Source: Thalassotalea crassostreae (GTDB lineage Bacteria > Pseudomonadota > Gammaproteobacteria > Enterobacterales > Alteromonadaceae). From it: a stretch of DNA of 64,000 nucleotides. Below are positions 1 to 7,799 of this stretch, piece by piece (the first letter of the stretch is position 1; the number at the start of each line of letters is the position of its first letter). The notes under the pieces are model-generated. The model ran no database searches, had not been told where the DNA came from, and worked only from the letters and a program-made list of their open reading frames with translations. The position numbers and the translations under genes are program-made. Location of the stretch: NCBI RefSeq assembly GCF_001831495.1, contig NZ_CP017689.1:3348001-3412000 (forward strand). The letters are read 5' to 3'.

Positions 1-683
1 CCTAAATTTGGATCCGGCTCAGGAACCACATCATCATCTTTATCTTTATCTGGGTCCACATTAGTGTATTGAAAAAGCTGAATATCCCAGCCATTTATAT
101 CGCTACCATTAACATCGCCGGCAGCTAAATCGTTCACATAGTAATATAAAGGTCGGCCTCGATATGCCGCTTGTAAGGTACCATCACTTCGAACAATTGT
201 TGTTAGGTCATCAATACCACTAGCGATTCCATCAGTAACTAATACTGGTGGCCAGGCACTAGCACATGAATCAATACAATTGCTGCCATCTGTATTTAAG
301 TCATCATCAAAAACATACAAAGTAAATCCAGGTTTATCAGCGTTCTCACCACCAACAAGAACACCATAGTTTACTGCTACTTCTAACAAGTCTTGGTGAA
401 TATCACAGCCATCGTCACCAACATTAGCCTGCGCTTCAGAATTTGGGCAACTATCTTCAGAATCAACTACACCGTCATTGTCGGCATCGCTGTTATCTGA
501 ATTGTTATTATTTGAGTTCTGTTGTTCAGAACCTGCATTTTGGTCAACCTGAGTGTCAACTGTATCAACTTCGTCGCTGCTACCGCCGCCACATGAAAAA
601 ATTAGCGTCGTCAAAAATAAAACGAGAATCTTCTCAACTCTTTTTCTTATGTGTTTGATGCCATAGGTGGTCAATTTGTTCAT
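1..683 (-). CDS. Lipoprotein with secreted-repeat (COG4315-like) domain, 3' end cut by the window
   Basis: This reading frame runs off the left edge; 227 codons are visible from an ATG at 683. The N-terminus is basic and hydrophobic and ends in a lipobox (IFSC followed by GGGSS), so it is probably a lipid-anchored envelope protein. A low-complexity Ser/Asn/Asp linker follows, then a thrombospondin type-3-like calcium-loop stretch (DADNDGVVDSEDSCPN). The remaining part matches the secreted-repeat family (PF03640-like): TLYVFDDD, a Cys pair in NCIDSCASAWPP, and the RGRPLYYY and NGWDIQLF motifs. Proteins of this family are periplasmic or surface lipoproteins of poorly known function, sometimes near electron-transfer genes. 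It is divergent from the carbohydrate-binding lipoprotein at 1035. The domain call is fairly sure; the function is not known. Confidence 0.75.
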   Translation of the reverse strand, partial: MNKLTTYGIKHIRKRVEKILVLFLTTLIFSCGGGSSDEVDTVDTQVDQNAGSEQQNSNNNNSDNSDADNDGVVDSEDSCPNSEAQANVGDDGCDIHQDLLEVAVNYGVLVGGENADKPGFTLYVFDDDLNTDGSNCIDSCASAWPPVLVTDGIASGIDDLTTIVRSDGTLQAAYRGRPLYYYVNDLAAGDVNGSDINGWDIQLFQYTNVDPDKDKDDDVVPEPDPNL

Positions 684-1034
684 AGATAAACTCTTATCAT
701 TTTATCATTTCTTTATATGCTTATAGTTTTAATGTTTTTACTTTTATATTTATACATAACACAACAGCAACTCTGGTTTCTCAAGGCTAAATAGATAGGA
801 TGGATTACTATCGCGATAAACTGGACAAGTAAACGATAATTATTGGCAAAAATGGTTATTTTTTTTACGGTTACAAGAATAAAAAACAACCGATATTCCA
901 CTTCATCGCTCCCCTCATCCCACTTCACCGCTTTATAGTTGATGATAGATTTTCGATGTTCCATGGTGATATTGGATATTTTTTAATCTTAATCAATTTA
1001 CCTAAAAAATATATAAATCTAAATGGGGAAAGAA
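684..1034. other. Divergent AT-rich intergenic region
   Basis: This 351-base gap separates two divergently transcribed lipoprotein genes and must hold both promoters. I see no clear hairpin terminator, RNA gene or conserved small ORF. An open frame on the minus strand (713-964) has no ribosome-binding site and unusual composition, and I consider it chance. Confidence 0.5.
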
Positions 1035-4000
1035 ATGACTTTAGTTAACAGCAAAGTCCACCTAAAAAGAGCTTTGTTATCCGCGAGTTTAGCGGTCGCA
1101 TTAACAGCATGTGGTGGAAATTCAACAACAATTGACGAGGAAGTAGTTAGTGCTTCTACAGTGACAGCGAATACCGCTCCTGTAATTGAAAGCACAGCGG
1201 CAGCTTCTATTGAAGTAGATCAAGAATATACGTATATATTTATTGCTTCCGATTCAGATGCAGATACAAGCCTTACAATGTCTGCAAGCACTTTGCCAAA
1301 TTGGTTAAACTTTGACCCTGACACAGGGGTGTTATCAGGTACACCGACTGCGGCAAATGCAGGTGTTCATACTGTTAGTCTAGCGGTCAGTGATGGCTTT
1401 GATGTTCAAAGACAAACCTTCGAAATCACGGTTGTTTTACCAGAAGATTACGAAGTAAATGTTACTAGCTTTGTCGTTTTTGCTGACAATCAATTAGCTA
1501 GTTGGCCAGCATGGGACTGTTGTGGTGGCTCTACTCCAGTAATGGTAAATGCTGGTGGTGACTATGGTAATGCAGTTGAATTCTCAATTGGCGCTGAGCC
1601 TACCGTTATGGGCTTTATTAGCCGTGCAAGTGACGGTGCTGTTAACCCTATGCCGTATAACGCTAGTGAGCAGTTATTACCGGGCGGAACCCTTTCATTT
1701 GATTTAAAAATGACTTCTTCTCCAGGTGACACTACTTGGATGTTAAAGCTTGAAAGTAATAGTGGTGCAAGTGCACTTGAAGTCCCTCTTTCAACAAGTG
1801 TTGAAGCACATGCTGCACCAGAATTAGATACTTGGCAGCATTATACATTCAAAATTTCAGACCTAGTTTCTGCAGGTTTTGATCCTACACAAATCGACGT
1901 AATCATGATTTTCCCAGCATGGAGTACAGGTGAAGGTGCTGTATACCTAGTCGATAACGTGATGTTTGCTCCTGAAGGTGGCGATGATGAGCCAGAGCCA
2001 CCGGTTGAGCCTCCGGTAGAGCCGCCAGTAGAACCATCTGCTGATGAAATTACAATTTTTGCTGATACAAATCGTGCTGATTGGTTTGCATGGGTATGTT
2101 GTAATACTGACGTAAATACATTAGCTGAAGTAGTTGATGATGAAGATCATGGCAATACAATTGAATTTAGTATTGTAAATGCTGAAACAGTTAACGGATT
2201 TAATTCACGTGTTGGTGATGGGGCTGTTGATGGCATGCCATTTGATGCGAGCGATATTACAGATACGGGTGTAATTAAATTTGATTTAAAACTTGTAGCA
2301 ACACCTGGTGATACCGCATGGTTCTTAAAAGCTGAAAGTGATAATGCTGCGACAAGTACAGGCGATATCGCTTTATCTTCTAGCCAAGAAGGTCATGCTG
2401 CTCCTGCATTAGATACATGGCAGACTTATACGTTTAACCTTTCAGATTTAGCAGCTGCAGGTTTAGATACTAGTAAAATCGATGTTGTGATGATATTCCC
2501 TGCATGGGGCACTGGCGCTAATGCCGTTTATCGTATCGATAATGTGCAAATCTTAAAAGATGGTAACGACTCGGTTGTTGAACCGCCTGTTGATCCACCG
2601 GTTGAGCCACCTGTTGAACCACAACCAGATGAAATCGTTATTTTTGATGATACAAATCGTGCTGATTGGTTTGCATGGGTTTGTTGTAACACTGACGTGA
2701 ATAGCCTAGCTGAAGTTGTTGATGATGAAGATCACGGTAATACTATCGAATTTAGTATTGTAAACCCTGAAACGGTGAATGGGTTTAATTCACGCGTTGG
2801 CGATGGTGCAGTAGGTGGTATGCCATTTAATGCAAGTCCGATAGCTGCTGAAGGTGTATTAACCTTTGACTTAAAACTTATTGCTACCCCTGGTGATACT
2901 ACATGGTTCTTAAAAGCTGAAAGTGATAATGCTGCGACATCTACGGGTGAAATTGCGTTATCGTCTAGCCAAGAAGGTCATGCTGCTCCTGTATTAGATA
3001 CATGGCAGACCTATACATTTAATCTTTCAGACTTAGCAGCTGCCGGATTAGATTTAAGTAAACTTGACGTTGTTATGGTATTCCCAGCATGGGGTACTGG
3101 TGCTAACGCGGTATACCGCATTGATAACGTAAAAATACTTAAAACAGGAAACGACTCTGATGTAGAACCACCTGCCCCTGACGGTAACGAAATTACTGTT
3201 TTTGATGAAACAAATCGAGCTGACTGGTTTGCATGGGTTTGTTGTAACACTGATGTGAATTCACTCGCTGAAGTAGTTGATGGTGATCACGGTAATACTA
3301 TTGAATTTAGTATCGTTAACCCAGAAACAGTGAATGGATTTAATTCACGAGCAGCTGATGGTGCTGTAGATAGCATGCCATTTGACGCAAGTGGCAGTAA
3401 AGATACCGGTGTATTAACTTTTGATCTAAAACTTGTTGCAACACCTGGTGATGTTAACTGGTTCCTTAAAGTTGAAAGTGATAGCGCTGCGACAAGTACA
3501 GGCGATATCGCTTTATCTTCTAGTCAAGAAGGTCATGCTGCTCCAGTATTAGATACATGGCAGACCTATACATTTAATCTTTCAGATTTAGCTTCAGCAG
3601 GCTTAGATTTAAGTAAGATTGATGTCATTATGATGTTCCCAGGTTGGGGAACTGGTGCCAATGCCGTATACCGCATCGACAATGTTCAAATTCTTAACAC
3701 TGGTTCTGATGTAGTTGTACCTAGTGGTTCACAAATTGACTTACCACTTAACTTCGAAGCGATGGATGTTGATTACACGCTTACTGACTTTGGTGGTAAT
3801 ACAAGTGAATTGGTTGCAGATCCTGCAGGCACTAAAGGTACTGTTGTGAAAACAACTAAGTCTGATTCCGCAGCATTGTGGGCTGGTACTACAATGGGTA
3901 CGGATGAAGGTTTTGCGACAGTGATCCCAGTAACTACAACGAACAGTAAAATGAAAGTTTGGGTTTATTCTCCAGACGCAAATATTCCAGTTCGTTTGAA

Positions 4001-4241
4001 GCTTGAAGATCACGATGACGCAACTCATACCGTTGAAACTGAAGCAATGACTACAGTAGCTAACGCTTGGGAAGAGCTTACCTTTGACTTCAATAATGAA
4101 GCGACAGGTACTGAACCGTTGATTCACCCTGATTGGGTATTCGACAAAGCATCTATCTTCTTCAACTTTGGTACTGATGGTGCCACTGCTGGCGAGAAGA
4201 CTTACTACTGGGATGAAGCAAGCTTCGTAGAGGCAATGTAG
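1035..4241 (+). CDS. Large lipoprotein with Ig-like domain and four tandem carbohydrate-binding-like modules
   Basis: I place the start at ATG 1035, because GGGGAAA lies 5-6 bases upstream; an in-frame ATG at 1023 has no ribosome-binding site. The product is about 1068 residues with a lipobox (LTACGG). A putative-Ig (cadherin-like, He_PIG type) domain spans about residues 45-135. Four beta-sandwich modules follow, each with the signatures GNTIEFSI, FDLKLVATPGD, TWQTYTFNLSDL and GTGANAVYRIDNV. They are separated by Pro/Glu linkers built on EPPVEPPVEP. Module 1 is divergent; modules 2-4 are nearly identical. A different C-terminal domain of about 170 residues closes the protein and resembles galactose-binding-like domains of marine laminarinases and ExoP-type enzymes. 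No catalytic domain is recognised, so a surface glycan-capture role is inferred. A strong terminator follows. Confidence 0.7.
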   Translation: MTLVNSKVHLKRALLSASLAVALTACGGNSTTIDEEVVSASTVTANTAPVIESTAAASIEVDQEYTYIFIASDSDADTSLTMSASTLPNWLNFDPDTGVLSGTPTAANAGVHTVSLAVSDGFDVQRQTFEITVVLPEDYEVNVTSFVVFADNQLASWPAWDCCGGSTPVMVNAGGDYGNAVEFSIGAEPTVMGFISRASDGAVNPMPYNASEQLLPGGTLSFDLKMTSSPGDTTWMLKLESNSGASALEVPLSTSVEAHAAPELDTWQHYTFKISDLVSAGFDPTQIDVIMIFPAWSTGEGAVYLVDNVMFAPEGGDDEPEPPVEPPVEPPVEPSADEITIFADTNRADWFAWVCCNTDVNTLAEVVDDEDHGNTIEFSIVNAETVNGFNSRVGDGAVDGMPFDASDITDTGVIKFDLKLVATPGDTAWFLKAESDNAATSTGDIALSSSQEGHAAPALDTWQTYTFNLSDLAAAGLDTSKIDVVMIFPAWGTGANAVYRIDNVQILKDGNDSVVEPPVDPPVEPPVEPQPDEIVIFDDTNRADWFAWVCCNTDVNSLAEVVDDEDHGNTIEFSIVNPETVNGFNSRVGDGAVGGMPFNASPIAAEGVLTFDLKLIATPGDTTWFLKAESDNAATSTGEIALSSSQEGHAAPVLDTWQTYTFNLSDLAAAGLDLSKLDVVMVFPAWGTGANAVYRIDNVKILKTGNDSDVEPPAPDGNEITVFDETNRADWFAWVCCNTDVNSLAEVVDGDHGNTIEFSIVNPETVNGFNSRAADGAVDSMPFDASGSKDTGVLTFDLKLVATPGDVNWFLKVESDSAATSTGDIALSSSQEGHAAPVLDTWQTYTFNLSDLASAGLDLSKIDVIMMFPGWGTGANAVYRIDNVQILNTGSDVVVPSGSQIDLPLNFEAMDVDYTLTDFGGNTSELVADPAGTKGTVVKTTKSDSAALWAGTTMGTDEGFATVIPVTTTNSKMKVWVYSPDANIPVRLKLEDHDDATHTVETEAMTTVANAWEELTFDFNNEATGTEPLIHPDWVFDKASIFFNFGTDGATAGEKTYYWDEASFVEAM
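2043..3705 (+). repeat. Three near-identical in-frame module repeats
   Basis: Modules 2, 3 and 4 of the carbohydrate-binding-like lipoprotein begin near 2043, 2629 and 3186, a period of about 560-585 bases. Long stretches are almost identical at DNA level, for example around 2335-2400, 2925-2990 and 3475-3540. This suggests recent internal duplication or ongoing homogenisation. Module 1 (about 1460-1970) is the same fold but clearly diverged. Confidence 0.8.
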
Positions 4242-4274
4242 TTAACATCCAAATAGTTTTAAAGACAAGTAAAG

Positions 4275-4304
4275 AGCGATAACGAAAGTTATCGCTTTTT
4301 TTTT
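4275..4304 (+). terminator. Rho-independent terminator
   Basis: AGCGATAAC and GTTATCGCT form a perfect 9-bp stem around a GAAA tetraloop, followed by eight T residues. It lies just after the carbohydrate-binding-like lipoprotein gene and separates it from the cassette cluster. Confidence 0.9.
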
Positions 4305-4433
4305 GGCTCGACTTATATACTTATTAAATAAAATACTTAGTTTTATAATCTGCATTTAATCGTTAAGATGTAGATGTTCTCTTGTTAATAAGGTGTTTTG
4401 ATTTTATCGTTTTGCCAACCAAAGGAGTTATAA

Positions 4434-4892
4434 ATGTTGGATTTAAGCTTATTGCTGCCAAAAAAAATCGACAACAGTTTTCTTGGTAATAAGATTGCCC
4501 TTTGGTTTTTTTATTTATTGACCGCTGTAACCTTATGGCGAAGCCAGCATCATTTGTTTTCGTCTGACGGTGGAGCACAATCTATAGCTACAATTCCTCT
4601 CGATGCATATGCACAAGGAGCATCGCTAACGATTATCGGTATTTTTGCGTTGTGGGGACTGTCGCAATTAATAATAGGTATTATTTATCTATTTGCGTGC
4701 GTAAGATATCGAGCAATAATTCCTTTAATGTACTTACTAGGAATAATTGAGTACGGTGTGCGAGCTTTCTATATCGGTCCCCATAAGTCAGTTGAAACTT
4801 TAGGAGAAGCTCCAGGGGCATTAATTAATCTGCCTTTCATGCTTTTATTTACTCTAATGCTCGTTTTGTCGTTATGGCGAAAGAAGCGATAA
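4434..4892 (+). CDS. Cassette-encoded multi-pass membrane protein, function unknown
   Basis: The product has 152 residues and three or four hydrophobic segments (about residues 20-38, 62-88, 92-110 and 130-147), ending in a basic cytoplasmic tail (RKKR). AAAGGAG sits 6-7 bases before the ATG, in what looks like the tail of an upstream attC site. I do not recognise a family. It is the first ORF of the cassette cluster and is followed within about 10 bases by a good attC site. Cassette genes often encode small membrane proteins of unknown role; no function is assigned. Confidence 0.65.
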   Translation: MLDLSLLLPKKIDNSFLGNKIALWFFYLLTAVTLWRSQHHLFSSDGGAQSIATIPLDAYAQGASLTIIGIFALWGLSQLIIGIIYLFACVRYRAIIPLMYLLGIIEYGVRAFYIGPHKSVETLGEAPGALINLPFMLLFTLMLVLSLWRKKR

Positions 4893-4899
4893 GTTGAGG

Positions 4900-5005
4900 T
4901 CAAAACATGCAAGCTGTTTAAGTGACAATGTTCAAGTTTGGCTCGGTTCCACTACGCTATCCAGTTTAGCCAAACATTTGTCAGCCCCTTAACAGGGCGT
5001 TATAT
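4900..5005 (+). repeat. attC recombination site 1
   Basis: The 3' end (GTCAGCCCCTTAACAGGGCG, then TTA) closely resembles the 3' end of Vibrio cholerae repeats (CAGCCCCTTAGGCGGGCGTTA). The inner arms GTTTGGC (4936-4942) and GCCAAAC (4969-4975) pair perfectly. Outer arms TGACAATG and CATTTGTCA also pair, with extra bases on one side as expected of a folded attC bottom strand. The simple-site core GTTATAT is at 4999-5005 and an AAC half-core is at 4904-4906. Confidence 0.75.
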
Positions 5006-5021
5006 ATCACAAAGGTTCACC

Positions 5022-5462
5022 ATGAAAATTGACATCACATCAAAAGAAGATTACTTAACTTTAATTGAAATTTGGGAGCTATCTGTCCGAGCAACTCATG
5101 ACTTTTTACCGGAAGAAAATATAAAATCGTTAAAACCTCTTATTCTTAAACATTACTTTGATGCTGTTGATTTAAGAGTCGCTAAAAATGACAAAGAGGA
5201 TATTGTTGGTTTTATTGGTGTTGCTGAAGGTAATATTGAAATGTTATTTATCACACCTAATTTTCGTAATTGTGGCGCTGGCTCGCTGTTACTTAAAAAC
5301 GCAATTCAGACTCAATCTGCAACCAAGGTTGATGTAAATGAACAAAACCCTGATGCAATAGGTTTTTATAAGCATTTTGGATTTAAAGTTGTAGGTCGCT
5401 CTCCACTAGATGGTCAGGGTAACCCTTTTCCATTACTGCACATGATATTAAGCGAAATATAA
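5022..5462 (+). CDS. GNAT-family N-acetyltransferase (YjaB/RimI-like)
   Basis: The product has 146 residues from ATG 5022, directly after attC site 1; an upstream in-frame extension to 4938 would run through the attC site and is rejected. The N-terminus has the WELSVRATHDFL motif common in small acetyltransferases of the YjaB/PhnO-like group. The acetyl-CoA pyrophosphate loop is degenerate but recognisable (FRNCGAGSLLLKNAI, about residues 84-98). The C-terminal NPDAIGFYKHFGFKVVGR is typical of GNAT strand beta-6 and the following helix. Such enzymes acetylate small molecules or protein amines in the cytoplasm; the substrate cannot be told. GNATs are among the most frequent integron cassette genes, which fits the context. 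Confidence 0.85.
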   Translation: MKIDITSKEDYLTLIEIWELSVRATHDFLPEENIKSLKPLILKHYFDAVDLRVAKNDKEDIVGFIGVAEGNIEMLFITPNFRNCGAGSLLLKNAIQTQSATKVDVNEQNPDAIGFYKHFGFKVVGRSPLDGQGNPFPLLHMILSEI

Positions 5463-5485
5463 CAAACTGTTTAAGGAGGTTAGGT
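5458..5485 (+). repeat. Collapsed attC-like site (site 2)
   Basis: The 5' part (TAACAAACTGTTTAAG) matches the start of a typical attC, and the sequence then goes directly to GGAGGTTAGGTT, a typical 3' core (GTTAGGT at 5479-5485). The central imperfect palindrome is missing, so this is best read as an attC with an internal deletion. It fixes the two neighbouring cassettes together. Confidence 0.55.
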
Positions 5486-5491
5486 TAAAAA

Positions 5492-5713
5492 ATGGATTTT
5501 CTATTAGTTATTGCTATTTTAATAGGCTGCAGCGGTTTATTTCTAATTGCTAAGCCCGTAACCGGAGCCAATATTCTTTCCATATTTTTTAGATTCAGTA
5601 ATAAATTAAGTTTAAGAAGTATTCCGAAAGAAGAAGCCAAAATTCGTCCGGGTCTAGTTTTATTTCTTGGTATTTTAATGGTAGCTTTATCTTTACAAAG
5701 TTTGCTTTATTAA
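5492..5713 (+). CDS. Small cassette-encoded membrane protein, function unknown
   Basis: The product has 73 residues with two predicted membrane helices (about residues 3-22 and 53-71) joined by a short basic loop (RFSNKLSLRSIPKEEAK). A near-perfect Shine-Dalgarno sequence, TAAGGAGGT, lies 11 bases before the ATG and is supplied by the remnant of attC site 2. I do not recognise a family. It is flanked by attC-like sites on both sides, so it is best described as a gene-cassette ORF. Confidence 0.6.
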   Translation: MDFLLVIAILIGCSGLFLIAKPVTGANILSIFFRFSNKLSLRSIPKEEAKIRPGLVLFLGILMVALSLQSLLY

Positions 5714-5725
5714 ATAAGTAACTAT

Positions 5726-5838
5726 CCTTACAAGGCATTCAAGCAGGACTTTTAATTGTTGGTTCGGTTCTGCTTAGTTTTACATTTTAGTTTTACATTG
5801 TAGCCAACGATTAAAAGTTTACAATTGAGGCGTTAGGT
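5726..5838 (+). repeat. attC recombination site 3
   Basis: ACTTTTAATTGTTGG (5749-5763) pairs with CCAACGATTAAAAGT (5804-5818) with one mismatch. The outer parts, CCTTACAAGGCATTCAAG and its counterpart ATTGAGGCGTTAGG, pair imperfectly, as in a folded attC. The crossover core GTTAGGT is at 5832-5838, immediately before the next ORF. A long unpaired centre (about 40 bases) matches the variable terminal structure of long attC sites. Confidence 0.75.
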
Positions 5839-5843
5839 TTAAG

Positions 5844-6197
5844 ATGCATTACGCGGAATTCTCACCTTTGACAAAGTATGAAAAAGTAGAACTTTGGGTT
5901 TTAGGTGTATTCCTCCCCCTTGCTATTTTAATCTGGACATTGCCGTATCTAGTTATTGATTCTGAAGCCGTATTTTATTTTGACGATTATCCAGTTTATT
6001 TCTACGGTTTTTCAGCCTATCTAGTAGCCTGTTTCTGGTTTGGTATTTCCTTTTTTTTCTTCACTCACTTTGTTTTATCAAAATTTCGGCGTTATTACTC
6101 TACATCGGTCAATTCCAGGTTTTACGCTTTAGGCTTGGTGCTAACAGGAGCTTTATCTGCTTTTTTCTTTGCTTTTGAAATGCAGCGCTATTTTTAA
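5844..6197 (+). CDS. Cassette-encoded membrane protein, function unknown
   Basis: The product has 117 residues with three hydrophobic helices (about residues 17-39, 52-76 and 93-112) rich in Phe and Trp. The ATG lies six bases after the GTTAGGT core of attC site 3, the normal position for a cassette ORF. I do not recognise a family. No clear attC follows it (6198-6339 is plain AT-rich sequence), so it is probably the decayed 3' end of the cassette cluster. The next gene, an oxidoreductase, is on the opposite strand. Confidence 0.6.
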   Translation: MHYAEFSPLTKYEKVELWVLGVFLPLAILIWTLPYLVIDSEAVFYFDDYPVYFYGFSAYLVACFWFGISFFFFTHFVLSKFRRYYSTSVNSRFYALGLVLTGALSAFFFAFEMQRYF

Positions 6198-6339
6198 AGC
6201 AAGAATGAGTTCTAAGGAAGTTTTTAAATAGTGTATATACGGCTAACGGAGACTCAATAGGCCAAATATCGCTGCAAAACAATTTGAACAGTTTTATTTT
6301 TTGCTCGAATAACAAAAGCAATTATTATGGATATTTGGG

Positions 6340-7620
6340 TTACGCTCTGCGCTTCTTAAATGCGAACAAACCTGCACTTAACAAAGTTTTAAACACAACA
6401 CCTAGTGCGCTTAAATTTGGCTTTGAATTTTTACCTTTTGCTATTCGCCACATTTGGTGTTCATACCAAACCAAGCCAACCGAAGCCATTCTATCTAATA
6501 CGGGTTTGCCTGTCGTTGGCACAGCTAAAGGCATACTATGACTGTTATCGGCTAGCAATTTATTAGGAAACTCAGGATCAATGGCCATGGTACGAGCAAG
6601 ACCAACAAAGTCGGTCGCACTTGTTTGTAACGCTTCATTCATTGCCGAACCACTGCGAAATCCACCAGTAACAACTAGCGGCGTTGCCACCAATTTACGA
6701 ACTTTTTCCATATAATCTAGAAAGTAAGCTTCGCGTTTTATGGTGCTCTGCTTTACCGTTTCTTTCTTGTCTTTTGCGCCCATCATAGAAGGGCTTTCGT
6801 ACGTACCGCCAGATATTTCAATTAAATCTATTCCAGCATCAGAAAGAGCCTGAACAACCTGCATTGATTCTTCTTCGGTAAAGCCGCCTTTCATAAAGTC
6901 AGCGCTATTTAACTTTATACCGACAGGAAAGATTGGTCCTACTTGTAATCGAATTGCCTGATACACCGACAATACGAAACGCATACGATTCTCTAGGCTT
7001 CCGCCCCATTTGTCAGTTCGTTGATTGTGTCGAGAAGATAAGAATTGACTGATTAAATAACCATGTGCGCCATGTATTTGAACGCCGCTAAACCCAGCTT
7101 GTTGTGATAGTTTTGCGCTGATGGCAAACTTATTAATGATGCTTAATATTTCTGATTCGGTGAGTTCGCGCGGTGTATTAAAGCCTTTATCTAAACCTCG
7201 ACCTAATGAAATAGCAGACGGAGCAACAGGTTGATCACACAAAAAGCTGGGAATTTGTTTACCAGGGTGATTTAACTGCACCCAAATATGCGCATTATTC
7301 TGTTTGCCCGCTTCTGCCCACTGCTTAAATTTTTGCAAATCACTTTGGTCATCTAAAACGATGTTTTTTGGTTCGCCTAACGCAGTGCGGTCAATCATCA
7401 CATTACCAGTCATTGCCAATCCTATACCGCCTTTCGCCCATCGGCCATAAAGCGTTGCGATACCCGGTTGTGGTTCATGGTTTTTTGTACCTAGCTGCTC
7501 ACTCATTGCCGATTTAAACAAACGGTTTTTAATCGTTTGTCCGTTTGTAAGAACAAAGTTATCATTTAACTTAATCACACTAGACTTGGTTACACTGGCT
7601 TTTTCGGCAGTATCTGTCAT
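6340..7620 (-). CDS. Old Yellow Enzyme family NADH:flavin oxidoreductase
   Basis: The product has 426 residues, typical of the FMN-dependent TIM-barrel ene-reductases. Visible signatures are NRLFKSAMSE near the N-terminus (residues 32-41), the substrate-binding pair in QIHGAHGYLISQFLS (H183 and H186), NQRTDKWGGSLENRMRF (the family fingerprint after the His pair), and a phosphate-binding end ATDFVGLARTMAIDPEFPNK. The protein reduces activated C=C bonds with NAD(P)H in the cytoplasm; the true substrate is unknown. It has about 45 extra C-terminal residues that end in a basic tail (FKKRRA). It is a single gene between the cassette cluster and the sulfatase region, with no link to sugar metabolism visible. 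Confidence 0.88.
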   Translation of the reverse strand: MTDTAEKASVTKSSVIKLNDNFVLTNGQTIKNRLFKSAMSEQLGTKNHEPQPGIATLYGRWAKGGIGLAMTGNVMIDRTALGEPKNIVLDDQSDLQKFKQWAEAGKQNNAHIWVQLNHPGKQIPSFLCDQPVAPSAISLGRGLDKGFNTPRELTESEILSIINKFAISAKLSQQAGFSGVQIHGAHGYLISQFLSSRHNQRTDKWGGSLENRMRFVLSVYQAIRLQVGPIFPVGIKLNSADFMKGGFTEEESMQVVQALSDAGIDLIEISGGTYESPSMMGAKDKKETVKQSTIKREAYFLDYMEKVRKLVATPLVVTGGFRSGSAMNEALQTSATDFVGLARTMAIDPEFPNKLLADNSHSMPLAVPTTGKPVLDRMASVGLVWYEHQMWRIAKGKNSKPNLSALGVVFKTLLSAGLFAFKKRRA

Positions 7621-7799
7621 CGCTAAAACCTTACTGTTTAATAAAAATTATAAATAGACACATTGAGGTGAAAAGTTGTTCGATACTCGTCAAACAGATG
7701 ATTGTTTAACAAGTTAAAAGGACAATATGCATAAACGGAACTTAGGGTAAAAAGTAACAAACTTCGCTAAAACTGTGCCTATCATATCGCACATCAGTG

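Larger units (their letters stand above)
4380..6240 (+). mobile_element. Integrase-less integron cassette cluster (CALIN-like)
   Basis: Four small ORFs lie on the same strand, with almost nothing between them except attC-like sites. Two sites are good (about 4900-5005 and 5726-5838), one looks internally deleted (5458-5485), and a possible 3' half sits before the first ORF (4414-4433). Each attC 3' end carries the GTTA core next to the following ORF, as in gene cassettes. No tyrosine integron integrase lies in the window, and neighbouring genes are unrelated. Arrays of attC sites without an integrase are known as CALINs and are common in marine gammaproteobacteria. The left and right edges are approximate. 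Confidence 0.72.

Noticed and set aside
713..964. Minus-strand 83-codon open frame in the divergent intergenic region
   Set aside because: No ribosome-binding site, odd amino-acid composition and no similarity pattern; it lies in a promoter region.
4938..5021. N-terminal extension of the acetyltransferase
   Set aside because: It would be encoded by the attC site and has no ribosome-binding site; ATG 5022 gives a normal GNAT start.
4434..6197. Ordinary operon of membrane proteins and an acetyltransferase
   Set aside because: The spaces between the ORFs are filled by attC-like palindromes with conserved cores, which fits a cassette array better.
6198..6339. A fourth attC site after the last cassette ORF
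   Set aside because: No pairing arms and no GTTRRRY-type core could be found; the sequence looks decayed.
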